64,000 nt of DNA from NCBI RefSeq assembly GCF_038432375.1, contig NZ_JBCAUS010000002.1, forward strand, positions 62,001-126,000. Reading direction: 5' to 3'. Positions 63,517-64,000 of this stretch are shown piece after piece; positions within the stretch are counted from its first letter, which is position 1, and each line of letters begins with the position of its first letter. The position numbers and the translations under genes were made by a program. A model generated the notes under the pieces. The model was not told the DNA's origin, did not search any database, and was given only the letters and a program-made list of their open reading frames with translations. The DNA is from Methanococcoides sp. LMO-2 (lineage in GTDB: Archaea > Halobacteriota > Methanosarcinia > Methanosarcinales > Methanosarcinaceae).

Positions 63517-64000
63517 AATGAAACCGGCGAAGATATTAAAGATATCATTGAACATGGTCAAGGGCAACAAGCTGAGAAGCTGGCTTACCATAATTGGAGT
63601 TATCATAGGCATAGCCTCTGTTATGACAGTGGTGACCACTGGTGAGTTCTTCCAGGACCAGGTTACAAAGACACTGGAAGGGTTTGGAGGTGATACAATC
63701 ACCATAGTCGCTTCCACTCCTTTCCAGGTCATCGATGAAGAAGAAGTAGGTGCTGATCCGGCTGAGGGGCAGGAGTACAATGAGTACCTTGAAGACCCTG
63801 ACATGGATTCACAGGCGAAGCTGACAAGGAAAGATGTACTGACCCTTGAGAGGATCCCTGAGGTCGAGTACATCAATGTCAAAGTGGAAAGCAGTGCATT
63901 ACTGGAAATGGGCACCGAAGAGACCTCCGTATGGATAAGCGGTGTGGACCCGAAGGTCTGGGAAAAGATGGCCACGGAGAAGATCGCTGAAGGCAGGATG
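63517..64000 (+). CDS. MacB/FtsX-type ABC permease, 3' end outside window
   Basis: About 161 residues are visible. They begin with KILKISLNMVKGNKLRSWLT, then the first membrane helix (IIGVIIGIASVMTVVTTG) and the start of the large extracytoplasmic MacB_PCD domain (GFGGDTITIVAST, LTRKDVLTLERIPEVEYI, VWISGVDP). This is the N-terminal layout of MacB-type permeases, which export peptides or lipophilic compounds by mechanotransmission. AGGGTG precedes the ATG. It completes a three-gene operon with the ATPase and adaptor. Confidence 0.92.

Overview
The window looks like chromosomal DNA from a methylotrophic methanogen of the Methanosarcinaceae (Methanolobus/Methanococcoides type). The case rests on an HdrA-MvhD fusion with a polyferredoxin, formylmethanofuran dehydrogenase subunits B and D, methanogenesis marker protein 8, a ferredoxin:thioredoxin reductase, archaeal TATA boxes and GGTGATC-type ribosome binding sites. 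Two reading frames also continue in phase through a TAG codon, as expected if this lineage decodes TAG as pyrrolysine. The genus is an inference.

Layout. 1-3.2 kb: polyferredoxin and hdrA-mvhD. 3.2-5.8 kb: small accessory genes, a tRNA-Val, a 130-bp element with terminal inverted repeats, and degraded copies of a coiled-coil ORF. 5.8-11 kb: uracil salvage (uraA-upp), a membrane protein and AMP-forming acetyl-CoA synthetase, with two copies of an intergenic hairpin repeat. 11.6-15.3 kb: a CPBP protease-like protein, a methyltransferase and a cell-surface lipoprotein operon. 15.4-25.4 kb: a full hydrogenase region, with hypCDABE facing a [NiFe]-hydrogenase small/large subunit plus protease operon, followed by hypF. 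25.7-36.5 kb: SulP transporter, secreted nuclease, tail-anchored protein, UbiA prenyltransferase, phenylacetate-CoA ligase, marker protein 8, fwdB/fwdD with a ferredoxin, FTR and thioredoxin. 36.8-41.9 kb: sensor kinase, DUF92 and JAB proteins, Sir2.

41.9-44.9 kb is an A+T-rich four-gene island: an OGG-like protein, an endonuclease III-like glycosylase interrupted by TAG just before its Fe-S loop, a DUF6884/YaaA-like protein and a GIY-YIG nuclease. 45-64 kb is mostly ordinary: TspO-like protein, UvrD/RecB helicase-nuclease, M48 peptidase, EamA exporter, dCache kinase, lysA, a stand-alone LigD phosphoesterase domain, a large exported TPR protein, AhpD and RibD-like enzymes, and a winged-helix regulator beside a MacB-type ABC export system.

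Main points. First, the glycosylase/nuclease island looks like an undescribed DNA-repair or defence module, and one component probably needs amber (pyrrolysine) readthrough to acquire its [4Fe-4S] domain. Second, the hydrogenase resembles membrane-bound methanophenazine-type enzymes, but its small subunit has lost the twin-arginine signal and no cytochrome b gene is present, so it is probably a soluble cytoplasmic enzyme. Third, the region has several repeat and element remnants next to a tRNA gene.
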